Shown here piece after piece: positions 43,691 to 52,251 of a stretch of DNA of 64,000 bases. Made by a program: the position numbers and the translations under genes. The stretch lies in assembly GCA_964422145.1 (NCBI GenBank), contig CAYQZV010000007.1, forward strand, positions 38,496-102,495. The letters are read 5' to 3'. The notes beneath the pieces were generated by a model. The model was not told where the DNA came from, made no database searches, and worked only from the letters and a program-made list of their open reading frames with translations. This stretch comes from JACNKV01 sp964422145. Lineage in GTDB: Bacteria; Fidelibacterota; Marinisomatia; Marinisomatales; JACNKV01. Positions within the stretch are counted from its first letter, which is position 1. Each line of letters starts with the position of its first letter.

Positions 43691-44750
43691 GTTTCACCCA
43701 CCGAATTTTATAGCGTTTTAAAGATTCCCCGGCTAACACAAAAAACAAGACCATCCCTTCAAAGATATGAACGACCCCTTTTCCAAATCCCATGGTGATC
43801 TGTAAACTGTCACCTCCAACTAGAAGTGCACCCATAAATAAGGCTACCAGGATTACCGCCAGCGGATTACCATTAGCTAAGAATGCGATAATAATTCCGG
43901 TATATCCGTAATTATTGGAAATACCACCAAGACGAAGTTTATGCTGAAGCCCAGATATTTGAAGCATACCTCCTAATCCGGCGATAGCACCGCTAATCAC
44001 AAGAACTCGGATAATATTCCGGTTTACACGAATTCCGGCGTATTTCGCTGTTTTTCGGCTTTGTCCGATTATCTGTATTTTATATCCCCACCCTGTTTTT
44101 TTATACAGAACGTATAGAATAACAGCTAAAACTACTGCAATGAGTATACCGGCATGGATTCGAGTGTTGAAATATTGAGGTAGAATCGCTGCGTCCGGAA
44201 ACCTTGGCGTTTGTGGGAAGCCGGGGTATCTCGGATCTTTCCATGGTCCGTAAAGTAGATAATTCACAAAGAAGATCGCAACATAATTTAAAAGAAGCGT
44301 TGTGAGAATTTCATTTACCTTAAGTTTCGTTTTCAAAATCGCCGGTGGTAATCCCCATAATCCTCCTGCAATCATACTAACGATCATTAACGTCGGAATT
44401 AGAATCCATGGTGGTAGGTCAGAGAAATATTGTGCAGCCCATGTTGCACCCATCGCACCCATAAAGAATTGGCCTTCTGCACCGATATTCCAAAGCAGCG
44501 TTCGCAGGGTTAATGAAATGGCTAATCCGGTGAACAATAACGGTGTGGTTTGAACAAGTGTTTCTGAAAGAGCATATCCATCCCCGAATGCGCCAATGAA
44601 CATTTCTTTGTAAGCTTCCAATGGGTTTGCACCATTTATCCAGAATACAATACTCCCTGCAATTAGTGCCAAAAAGATGGAGATGAGTGGAATGAGTCTG
44701 TCTAAGATTTTATTTGAGGATAATCGTTTTTCAATGACAAGTCTACCCAT
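43683..44750 (-). CDS. ABC transporter permease (nucleoside/purine type), first subunit
   Basis: The 355-aa inner-membrane permease has 'LSETLVQTTPLLFTGLAISL', 'LLWNIGAEGQFFMGAMG', 'LKTKLKVNEILTTLLLNYVA' and 'IGQSRKTAKYAGIRV', matching the larger permease of BmpA/NupA-type importers. It has about eight to ten membrane spans. The start overlaps the ATPase stop by eight bases and its own stop overlaps the next permease by eight, so the genes are translationally coupled. Pairing of two related permeases is normal for this transporter class. Confidence 0.9.
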   Translation of the reverse strand: MGRLVIEKRLSSNKILDRLIPLISIFLALIAGSIVFWINGANPLEAYKEMFIGAFGDGYALSETLVQTTPLLFTGLAISLTLRTLLWNIGAEGQFFMGAMGATWAAQYFSDLPPWILIPTLMIVSMIAGGLWGLPPAILKTKLKVNEILTTLLLNYVAIFFVNYLLYGPWKDPRYPGFPQTPRFPDAAILPQYFNTRIHAGILIAVVLAVILYVLYKKTGWGYKIQIIGQSRKTAKYAGIRVNRNIIRVLVISGAIAGLGGMLQISGLQHKLRLGGISNNYGYTGIIIAFLANGNPLAVILVALFMGALLVGGDSLQITMGFGKGVVHIFEGMVLFFVLAGESLKRYKIRWVKHD

Positions 44751-46260
44751 GTTGTCCTCCCGTCATTTTTAATCCCAATGATTCCATATCAGCATCTTTC
44801 GTTAGCATGACATCTACAATTTTTCCTTCGTAAATCACTCCTACGCGGTCTGATAAAGCCAAAATTTCTTCAAGATCCTCGGAAATAAGGAGAATTGCGG
44901 CTCCCTTCACTCGTTGTTTTTCCAATGATTCCCTTACAAACTCCGTTGCACCGATATCCAACCCTTGAGTTGGGTGAACAGCGACCATCATGCAAGGTTC
45001 TTCTGAAATTTCACGAGCGAGAATAACTTTTTGCAGATTTCCCCCGGATAGAAGTTTCACTGGCGAATCCATTCCTGATATTTTAATATTAAAATTTTTG
45101 ATTAAACGTTTGGTGTAATCTAAGATTTCAGTTTTTTTCAGGAAGATACCTTTTATAGAAAAAGTTGGCTTACGATACTGTTTGATAACCATACTTTTTT
45201 GAATTCCTAGATCGGGGATCACGCCCATACCGATACGATCATCCGGGATGTGACCTATTCCATTTCGAATGGCACGTCGGGGGGTGTTTTCAGTAATCTC
45301 CTTTCCATTGATATGAATCGATCCATCAGTAATTGATCTTAGTCCGGTAATGACTTCTGCCAGCTCTTTTTGACCATTACCCGAGACACCTGCAATTCCA
45401 AATATTTCGCCTTTTTGCACGGTAAGCGATAATTGATTTAACGCTTTGGTTTGGCGATCATTAAAGGCCGTAACATGGGATAATTCTAAAACGGCATCAC
45501 CGGGTTTGTATTCTGCTTTTTCTGTGTTTAAAAATACTTCTCTTCCAACCATCATTTTGGCCAACTTACTTTCACTGGTTTCAGAGATGTTGACCGTACC
45601 AATGTAGTCTCCTTTTCGCAGAACGGTAATGCGGTCACAAATTGCAAATACTTCAGGTAGTTTATGCGATATAAAAATTATAGATGTGCCTTCTTTGGCT
45701 AATTTCTTAACAATTTTAAATAAATCTTGTGCTTCTTGAGGAGTCAGGACAGCCGTAGGCTCATCCATAATCAGAACCTTTGTACCGTGCATTAAAGCTT
45801 TAATAATCTCTACTCGCTGTTTCTCCCCAACAGAGAGCTGCCAAATCTTTGCATCGGGATCAATTTCAAGCTGATATTTCTGAGCAAAGTCTTTAATCGT
45901 TTTTCGAATCTTATCATAATCAGGGATAAAAGGTAATGTAAGGTCCGCCAATGCAATATTTTCTAAAACGGTATGTTCTTCGACTAACATAAAATCTTGA
46001 TACACCATACCGATGCCTTCATTTAAAGCGTTCCGAGCATTCCATTTATGAGGGTTTTTACGATCTCCCTTTATGATGATCTCCCCTTCATCTAGATGAT
46101 ACCGCCCCGAAAGGATATTGGTGAGAACAGTTTTCCCTGCTCCATTCTCGCCTAACAATGCATGGATTTCACCAGGCTTTACATCAAAACTGACATTGTT
46201 CAACGCTAAAACGCCCGGAAATCTCTTCGTAATATTTTTTAATTCAATATAGGGATTCAT
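44743..46260 (-). CDS. ABC transporter ATPase with two nucleotide-binding domains
   Basis: This 505-aa protein has a duplicated ABC cassette. Domain 1: Walker A 'GENGAGKTVLTN', signature 'LSVGEKQRVEI', Walker B 'LIMDEPTAVLTP'. Domain 2: a degenerate Walker A 'GVSGNGQKELAE' without GK[ST], signature 'LSGGNLQKVILARE' and a Walker B-like segment without the usual DEP. Such asymmetry is normal for the sugar/nucleoside importer ATPases of the BMP and Rbs classes. It is separated from the binding-protein gene by an 87-base gap with a strong hairpin. Confidence 0.93.
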   Translation of the reverse strand: MNPYIELKNITKRFPGVLALNNVSFDVKPGEIHALLGENGAGKTVLTNILSGRYHLDEGEIIIKGDRKNPHKWNARNALNEGIGMVYQDFMLVEEHTVLENIALADLTLPFIPDYDKIRKTIKDFAQKYQLEIDPDAKIWQLSVGEKQRVEIIKALMHGTKVLIMDEPTAVLTPQEAQDLFKIVKKLAKEGTSIIFISHKLPEVFAICDRITVLRKGDYIGTVNISETSESKLAKMMVGREVFLNTEKAEYKPGDAVLELSHVTAFNDRQTKALNQLSLTVQKGEIFGIAGVSGNGQKELAEVITGLRSITDGSIHINGKEITENTPRRAIRNGIGHIPDDRIGMGVIPDLGIQKSMVIKQYRKPTFSIKGIFLKKTEILDYTKRLIKNFNIKISGMDSPVKLLSGGNLQKVILAREISEEPCMMVAVHPTQGLDIGATEFVRESLEKQRVKGAAILLISEDLEEILALSDRVGVIYEGKIVDVMLTKDADMESLGLKMTGGQHG

Positions 46261-46305
46261 GAATGTTAATGATTGTTCGTAACAAAGTTACGTTATGTTT
46301 AAAAT

Positions 46306-46333
46306 GAAAGGGCGTATTAAAATACGCCCTTTC
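46306..46333 (-). terminator. Strong hairpin between binding-protein and ATPase genes
   Basis: GAAAGGGCGTATT and AATACGCCCTTTC pair over 11-13 bases around a tiny AT loop. The hairpin is 15 bases past the BMP stop. The T tract afterwards is short (ATTTT), so read-through is expected. Such hairpins often keep binding-protein mRNA more abundant than permease mRNA. Confidence 0.6.
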
Positions 46334-46347
46334 AAAGAGTAAGTTAT

Positions 46348-47448
46348 TTATTGGTAACGGACTTCTCCGCCGGGAAGACTTCCAACGACACCTTGGACTA
46401 AGAAGTATTGACTTAATAGTTCATCATCTGTTGGTACAACGCCTTCAGGAATTACGATATTGCCGTTTTGATCTTTGATCTCTCCACCAAACACAACAAA
46501 TTTACCATCGATAATTTCTTGTTTTTTAGCTTCGATTCTTGCAATTAGATCTTCCGGAACCATTTTTCCAAACGGTGATAAACCGACAACACCGGTTTCA
46601 AGTCCCCACCAGATTTCTTCGGGTGTCCATGTACCGTTATGTAGATCTTCAGCGATCTTGGTAACGATTGGTGACCAATCCCATACGGCTGAAACTAAGT
46701 GCGCTTTCGGAGCAAATTTGGTCATATCAGAATTGTAACCTACTGAGTAAAGACCGTTTCTTTGAGCTACTTGCTGAACAGCCGGTGAATCTTGATCCTG
46801 ACCTAATACGTCAGCGCCAATAGCAACAAGGCTTTCTGCTCCTTCTCTTTCACGAGGAGGGTCAAACCAAGAGTTTGTCCATACGACATGAACTCTAACA
46901 TCCGGATTGACAGCCATTGCACCTAAAGCCCACGCATTGACATTCCGAATCACTTCAGGGATTGGGTGAGCAGCAACAATTCCAAGAATGTTGGTTTCAG
47001 TCATTTCGCCAGCTGCCATCCCTGCAAGATACATCGCATCATGTGCACGTCCGAAATAATTTCCCATATTTTCTGCAGTCAAGAATCCTGAACAATGTTC
47101 AAATACTGCATTCGGGAAACGTCTTGCAACGTTTAATGTCGGATCTGCATACCCATAGCTTGTTGTAAATATCAGGTTAAATCCTTTACGTGCAAATTCC
47201 ATGATAACACGTTCAGATTCACCTTCAGGTACGGATTCGATAAAAGCGGTTTTCTTAACGAAATCCAGCTCTTCTAAAGCCAAACGGCTTTCATTATGCA
47301 TATAGGACCAACCACCATCTCCCACAGGACCTACAAGGACAAATGCTGCTTTGACATCGCCGGGTTTTCCCGGAGCGGCCATATCGCCTGCGGCCAAGGG
47401 CATAACCATTGCGGCTATGATACTTAGCATGAATAATTTTTTAATCAT
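46348..47448 (-). CDS. BMP-family substrate-binding protein (purine/nucleoside)
   Basis: The 366-aa periplasmic protein has a signal peptide (about residues 1-20, 'LSIIAAMVMPLAAG') and no lipobox. BMP-family marks are 'VGPVGDGGWSYMHNE', 'FNLIFTTSYGYADP', 'MYLAGMAAGEMT' and 'GADVLGQDQDSP'. BMP proteins bind purine nucleosides or related compounds. The island's deaminases and hydroxylases argue for purine bases or nucleosides as ligand. It has a strong ribosome binding site (AAGGAG) and follows the porin gene by 21 bases. Confidence 0.9.
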   Translation of the reverse strand: MIKKLFMLSIIAAMVMPLAAGDMAAPGKPGDVKAAFVLVGPVGDGGWSYMHNESRLALEELDFVKKTAFIESVPEGESERVIMEFARKGFNLIFTTSYGYADPTLNVARRFPNAVFEHCSGFLTAENMGNYFGRAHDAMYLAGMAAGEMTETNILGIVAAHPIPEVIRNVNAWALGAMAVNPDVRVHVVWTNSWFDPPREREGAESLVAIGADVLGQDQDSPAVQQVAQRNGLYSVGYNSDMTKFAPKAHLVSAVWDWSPIVTKIAEDLHNGTWTPEEIWWGLETGVVGLSPFGKMVPEDLIARIEAKKQEIIDGKFVVFGGEIKDQNGNIVIPEGVVPTDDELLSQYFLVQGVVGSLPGGEVRYQ

Positions 47449-47469
47449 TTTTTTCTCCTTATTATAAAG

Positions 47470-48885
47470 TTAGAACAAGTACACTAACCGTGCTTGATAA
47501 ATAGCTATTGTGCTGTTATCGGCATCATCTTCAGCACCAGCAGCATTTTTGATCAACAGGAATCCAGGGATAATATCTAGCCCAGGAGAAAGTTGATGTC
47601 TCCAAAACACTTCAATGCGCTCTTCTTGAGGAAGGTCAGCACCGATCCTTGGAGCAAATCTAGCCGGCAATAATCTTGGGCCGCCTTCATATAGAGGGAA
47701 TGACCATCCGTCATTTTCAGTACCTTCATGTGATGTGATCCTTGCCCAACCGAGACCAATATAGTCTTCAGCTACAAAACCAAATCCATTTGGTGAGTAA
47801 GTGATACCTGCACCAATTTTCTCTTTATTACCCGTTAATGAGTAGTTAATCGGGTTTGCTTCAGCTTGGTCATAAATGAAGTAAGCCATGATACCGCCAA
47901 TACCGGTATTCGGAGTGATTTCATGATCGATATTAATAAACCATGCTGATGCTGGATCTTCACTTAAAACACTATTCCATACTTGACCATAGCCTGCTCT
48001 CCAGCCACCTTTGAGTCCCATAAAATGGGAGTAGTATCCGACTTGGGCATAAGCTGCATTGTAATCAGTATGTTCATTACCTGCTTCACCTACAACTGGT
48101 TCGGAGTTAAACCCGGGACCAGTTAATGGACCGCCAGTATTTAAAATATCATTGATATCTGATGTATGCCAGCCGACTTCTAATGAATATAGTTTGCTGG
48201 TTACCCGTCCGGCAATACCCCAAACAGACGGTGTGCATGTGATCAGAGTCGGTGTAAATGAATCACCTGTATACCCTGTTGTACCGATGAAAGCACGATC
48301 TTCATAGGCAACTGCATTGTTATTTGTAACACCGACTGCACCAGTGAAATATTGATCTAACGGAAAATGCTCAAAGACATCATAAAGTCCTGCAACCAGT
48401 TCTAATGATGTTGAACCCGGGATTGGTTTCCAATAGATATTTGCTTTCTCTAAAGTGACATTTGGCACGTTTGTTCCGCCAAGTGTCGTACGATCAGAAG
48501 AGACGGTATTAATAATATCCCAAGTAGGTCTGAATTGATTTAAATTATCAGGACCAAATGGAAGAATATTAAAGGGACCGTTTGCAGCTACAAAGCCGAT
48601 ATTTGCTTTTAAGGTTTGCCAATCTTGGAATGTGATTTCTGCACGAAGTCTGGCACGATAAGGAAGCATTAATACACTTCCGTTCTCGATTTCAGTACCT
48701 GCAAAAGAAACGATTCCAAATTCATCCAAAAATGGATCTCCGGCAGGTAGATATTGCGGAGCTAAATTAAAGCTGCCGTGAAAATCTAACTTGGGTTGTG
48801 AAGACAATGGATTAATCATAAAAACAGAAAACAATAACACAATTATTCCTGTTTTAGCAATCCATGTATTCTTGATGTTAAACAT
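47470..48885 (-). CDS. Outer-membrane porin-like beta-barrel, probably for purine uptake
   Basis: The 471-aa protein has a signal peptide ending near 'NPLSSQ' (residues 1-30). It then shows alternating hydrophobic/polar strands with many aromatic girdle residues, and a C-terminal strand 'TIAIYQARLVYLF' ending in Phe, as in outer-membrane barrels. The interior carries Asn/Gly/Pro-rich loops. I do not recognise the family. It could be related to substrate-specific porins of the OprB/OprD kind. It is the first gene of the importer operon, so I infer that it lets purines or nucleosides across the outer membrane. Confidence 0.7.
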   Translation of the reverse strand: MFNIKNTWIAKTGIIVLLFSVFMINPLSSQPKLDFHGSFNLAPQYLPAGDPFLDEFGIVSFAGTEIENGSVLMLPYRARLRAEITFQDWQTLKANIGFVAANGPFNILPFGPDNLNQFRPTWDIINTVSSDRTTLGGTNVPNVTLEKANIYWKPIPGSTSLELVAGLYDVFEHFPLDQYFTGAVGVTNNNAVAYEDRAFIGTTGYTGDSFTPTLITCTPSVWGIAGRVTSKLYSLEVGWHTSDINDILNTGGPLTGPGFNSEPVVGEAGNEHTDYNAAYAQVGYYSHFMGLKGGWRAGYGQVWNSVLSEDPASAWFINIDHEITPNTGIGGIMAYFIYDQAEANPINYSLTGNKEKIGAGITYSPNGFGFVAEDYIGLGWARITSHEGTENDGWSFPLYEGGPRLLPARFAPRIGADLPQEERIEVFWRHQLSPGLDIIPGFLLIKNAAGAEDDADNSTIAIYQARLVYLF

Positions 48886-48973
48886 GTGTTAACCTCCTTG
48901 GAATGTTATGTACGAATTGAACGCTTTAGCGTCTGGAAAGATTACGAATAATGAGAATGTACCGCAATGCTTA

Positions 48974-49001
48974 ATAATATAATTCTATCATTATTTGTTA
49001 A
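48974..49001 (-). promoter_or_regulatory. Candidate promoter for the porin-importer operon
   Basis: On the - strand TTAACA (48996-49001) and TATTAT (48974-48979) are spaced by 16 bases, about 90 bases upstream of the porin start and within the 150-base divergent gap facing yqeC. The gap is very AT-rich, so this match could occur by chance. Sigma-factor preferences in this phylum may also differ from E. coli. Confidence 0.3.
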
Positions 49002-49035
49002 TTTTATTAAATTTCACATGCTCACTTAGTTTATC

Positions 49036-49761
49036 ATGAAATTATATCACTCAATATTTCCCACATTGGATCGGGCGAAAGGTTCGTGCATTGCCATTTT
49101 AGGCGGTGGCGGTAAATCATCTTTCGTTTTTCAAATTGGTAAAGAATTATCTGACCATTTTAGTAAAGTATTACTAACATCAATTACAAAAGCCGGACCA
49201 GAAACATCGGTGCCAATATCGTTCTTAAATGATATTGATCCCTACACTTCTTTTAATCAGCAAAATCCGCTATACATACTAAAAAATAGAATTAAAGCGA
49301 ATAAATATCAGGGGATAACACCAAACGAATTAAAAAAGTTAATATCCTATACAGATGTCACAATTTTTGAAGCGGATGGAGCAAGAAATTTGCCTTTGAA
49401 AGCGCATAATGATCATGATCCCACTATCCCTCCTTTTGTTACACACGTTGTCATTTTGATCGGAGCTGATGCTGTAAATACTAAAATAACAGACGGAAAA
49501 GTTCATAGGCCTTCTTTATTCTGTCAGAAATGGAAATTAAATGAAGATGACTTATTAACTCCTGAGATTATTGCACAGGTTGTAACGCATCCAAAAGGAT
49601 ATTTATCTAAGATAAAATCCAATGCTCCTATAAGATATTTTATCAATAAAGCCGGTGTATTTCCTAATGAAGCGAAATTGCTAGGCAAGGCTATTGTTAA
49701 ACGTGTTCAATATCCGGTGTATTATGGAAGTATTAAATCTCAATGGTGGAAAAAACAATGA
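49036..49761 (+). CDS. yqeC: YqeC, selenium-dependent hydroxylase accessory protein
   Basis: The 241-aa protein has a P-loop-like 'AILGGGGKSSFVFQIGKEL' (about residues 17-35), 'LLTSITKAGPE', 'FEADGARNLPLKAH' and 'VVILIGADAVNTKI', the pattern of YqeC. Comparative genomics ties YqeC, with YqeB and an orphan SelD, to molybdenum hydroxylases that carry a labile selenium. It starts the + strand accessory operon and is divergent from the porin-importer operon, so one control region can serve both. It overlaps the next gene by four bases (ATGA). Confidence 0.88.
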   Translation: MKLYHSIFPTLDRAKGSCIAILGGGGKSSFVFQIGKELSDHFSKVLLTSITKAGPETSVPISFLNDIDPYTSFNQQNPLYILKNRIKANKYQGITPNELKKLISYTDVTIFEADGARNLPLKAHNDHDPTIPPFVTHVVILIGADAVNTKITDGKVHRPSLFCQKWKLNEDDLLTPEIIAQVVTHPKGYLSKIKSNAPIRYFINKAGVFPNEAKLLGKAIVKRVQYPVYYGSIKSQWWKKQ

Positions 49762-50351
49762 ATATATCCATCATTATCCCAGCTGCAGGGTTATCAAAAC
49801 GAAATCCGGGTAAACTACTCAAAACCATTAAACACACATTGCAGGATAAACATCAAACCGTCCTCGAGACTACTGTTTCGAAATTTATTGATTTTGAGAT
49901 AAATATCATTGTTGTTGTCGGACATGATAAAACAAGAATCACTCGACTCCTGAGAACCGCATTTTCAAATAGAATTACGATTGTGGAAAATATCGAGTAT
50001 AAATCAGGAATGGGTAGTTCATTAACAACCGGAGTATCTGCTCTACCGTCAAATACTGATTATTTTGGATTTTGTCTGGCTGATAAACCATTTATTCAAG
50101 AATCAACCATCAATACTTTACTTGATTCTCTCAAAAAGGATAAACCAAATATTTTGGTCCCTACTTTTAATGATAATATTGGTCACCCTAATTTCTTTAC
50201 TATCGATTATAAAACCTATTTTCTCAATTTAAATGAGGACATTGGGGGAAAATCTTTAATCAAACAAGAAAAGAACAATGTTATGACTCTACCCATTTCT
50301 GATAAAGGGATAATTACCGATATGGATGAATATATTTTGAGTGCTACATAA
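49758..50351 (+). CDS. MocA-like molybdenum cofactor cytidylyltransferase
   Basis: The likely reaction is transfer of CMP to molybdopterin, forming the dinucleotide cofactor of xanthine dehydrogenase-type enzymes. It has the nucleotidyltransferase start 'IIPAAGLSKRNPGKLLKTI', then 'ENIEYKSGMGSSLTTGVSAL' and 'LADKPFI', as in MocA/MobA-like proteins (YgfJ in E. coli). I begin it at the ATG at 49758, which overlaps the yqeC stop, giving 197 aa; an ATG at 49743 would add five residues. It should mature the cofactor of both hydroxylases in the island. Confidence 0.88.
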   Translation: MNISIIIPAAGLSKRNPGKLLKTIKHTLQDKHQTVLETTVSKFIDFEINIIVVVGHDKTRITRLLRTAFSNRITIVENIEYKSGMGSSLTTGVSALPSNTDYFGFCLADKPFIQESTINTLLDSLKKDKPNILVPTFNDNIGHPNFFTIDYKTYFLNLNEDIGGKSLIKQEKNNVMTLPISDKGIITDMDEYILSAT

Positions 50352-50354
50352 ATA

Positions 50355-51146
50355 ATGTTAAATAGAAATCATTTTAAACAACTAATATGGATTAGGGGTG
50401 CCGGTGAGTTAGGTAGCGCTGTTGCCGTCAGTTTATATAAATCGGGGTTTAATCTTTTTCTTAGCGAAATTCAATCCCCAAAAGCGATACGCCGAACAGT
50501 TTCATTTTGTGATGCAGTATTTAATGGTGAATCCATAGTGGAAGGTGTTCGTGCTTTCTATTCAGATAATTACACTTTATTAAATGATAAAAAGAGTATT
50601 GTTCCACTATTTTTGGATAATCCTGAAAGAATTTTACAACTTAACCCAAAGATCATAATCGATGCCCGAATGTTAAAATCCTACAAAAATGATTATAGAC
50701 CTTGGGCTGAATATTTTATAGGATTAGGCCCCGGATTTACTGCCGGAGAAAATTGTCATGCTGTTATCGAAACAAAACGCGGGCATTCCCTGGGTAAAAT
50801 AATTTGGAAAGGCTCTCCCGAGGTAAATACGGGAATTCCGGGTAATATCGGAGGTGAAACTTCCAAAAGAGTAGTGTATGCTCCTATTAGTGGAAAGTTA
50901 TCTTGGTTCGTGCGTTTTGGAGATTATGTTGATCACGATCAAATTATCGGAAAAATTGATTCCCATCAAATATCCGCTTCTATTTCAGGAACAATTCGAG
51001 GTTTAATTCATCCTTCAATTCCTATGCAGAAAGGATTGAAAATTGCAGATATCGATCCGCGAGAAAACGTGAATTATCATAGCATCTCTGATAAGGCTAG
51101 ATCTGTTGGAAGAGCGGTTTTAGAAGCAATTCTGTCCTATTCTTAA
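50355..51146 (+). CDS. yqeB: YqeB, selenium-dependent molybdenum hydroxylase accessory protein
   Basis: The 263-aa protein has an N-terminal Rossmann motif 'IWIRGAGELGSAVAVSLYKSG', followed by 'FLSEIQSPKAIRRTVSF' and a C-terminal part with 'APISGKLSWFVRFGDYVDHDQIIGKI', resembling a small barrel. This is the YqeB (EF2563) family, one of the two marker proteins for selenium-dependent molybdenum hydroxylases. It follows the MocA-like gene by three bases. The biochemical function of YqeB is not established. selD, which would supply selenophosphate, is not in the window. Confidence 0.88.
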   Translation: MLNRNHFKQLIWIRGAGELGSAVAVSLYKSGFNLFLSEIQSPKAIRRTVSFCDAVFNGESIVEGVRAFYSDNYTLLNDKKSIVPLFLDNPERILQLNPKIIIDARMLKSYKNDYRPWAEYFIGLGPGFTAGENCHAVIETKRGHSLGKIIWKGSPEVNTGIPGNIGGETSKRVVYAPISGKLSWFVRFGDYVDHDQIIGKIDSHQISASISGTIRGLIHPSIPMQKGLKIADIDPRENVNYHSISDKARSVGRAVLEAILSYS

Positions 51147-51219
51147 GTTAATTTATAAATAATAAATGATTTTCTTTATGATTTAACGGTAATTTTGTTA
51201 GCAACTTAATTTACTATTG

Positions 51220-52251
51220 ATGGAAAAAGAAGTTTATAAATCCTTAATTAAATTTGACACGGACAAACCGTCTGCGCTCTGTTCGATTTTACAATGGAAA
51301 GGTTCGGTACCACGGAAAGACTATCCAAACATGCTGGTCACAGTAGATCAATCCATTATCGGTACTGTTGGCGGTGGTCGAATGGAATTTGAAGTAATTG
51401 AAAAAGCTAAAGAGATAATAGAAAATCAAACTCCAGCTTTATTGTCTTTTGATCTTACGAGCGATTTAGTTGAAGGAGATTCCGGTATTTGTGGCGGCAC
51501 AACTCAGATTTTGATTGAACCCTACACTAGAGAAGTCCAACACTTCTTTCAATCCATGAACTTATTAAACGGTAGTTCTGGATATATCATAACCGGTTTT
51601 GATTCTAAAAATAAAAATATAACTCGAGGATGGAAACATCATTTATCTGACATAAAGACCACTTCTCCTTTCTTAAGCTTAATAGACTCAAATTTAATAA
51701 CACAGACTGTTGAACATAATGATCATGTTTACTTGATTGAAAAAATGCTTCCTATACCCGCTTTACATATATTTGGTGCCGGACACGTAGGTAAATCTGT
51801 AGCTGATTTAGCCAAGTTTATTGATTTAAATACTCATGTTTACGATGATCGTAACTCCTTTTTAAGCAAAAACAGATTTCCTCAATCGATTATTACAAAA
51901 GTAAATTATTCGTCTGAATTCGAATCACAAGTAGCGGTTGAACCTCATGATTATGTTTTAGTTGCAACTAGAGGACATAAACATGACTTAGAGATCATGC
52001 GATGGCTTTTAGAACAAAATGTTCAATATTTGAGTTTGATTAGCAGCCATAGAAAATGGAATCTGTTAAGACAATCACTATCGAATGAAGGATTTTCTGA
52101 CAAGAAATTATCTACTGTTCATTCTCCTGTCGGTTTGGATATTGATGCACAAACCGTTTCTGAAATTGCTGTCAGCATCATATCAGAAATCATTCATTAT
52201 TATCGTAAACAAAAAAGATCTTCTTTATCTCTTTCGGTTAAGGGCAAATGA
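51220..52251 (+). CDS. xdhC: XdhC-family molybdenum hydroxylase maturation factor
   Basis: XdhC/CoxI proteins bind the molybdenum cofactor, promote its sulfuration and insert it into xanthine dehydrogenase-type enzymes. The 343-aa protein has 'SILQWKGSVPRKDYPNMLVT', 'GTVGGGRMEFEVIE', 'EGDSGICGGTTQI' (with the conserved Cys) and a C-terminal Rossmann domain 'LHIFGAGHVGKSVADLA'. I use the ATG at 51220 rather than a TTG three bases earlier. The 73-base gap before it is the largest in the + strand accessory operon. This XdhC is unrelated to the E. coli Fe-S subunit that shares the name. Confidence 0.9.
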   Translation: MEKEVYKSLIKFDTDKPSALCSILQWKGSVPRKDYPNMLVTVDQSIIGTVGGGRMEFEVIEKAKEIIENQTPALLSFDLTSDLVEGDSGICGGTTQILIEPYTREVQHFFQSMNLLNGSSGYIITGFDSKNKNITRGWKHHLSDIKTTSPFLSLIDSNLITQTVEHNDHVYLIEKMLPIPALHIFGAGHVGKSVADLAKFIDLNTHVYDDRNSFLSKNRFPQSIITKVNYSSEFESQVAVEPHDYVLVATRGHKHDLEIMRWLLEQNVQYLSLISSHRKWNLLRQSLSNEGFSDKKLSTVHSPVGLDIDAQTVSEIAVSIISEIIHYYRKQKRSSLSLSVKGK

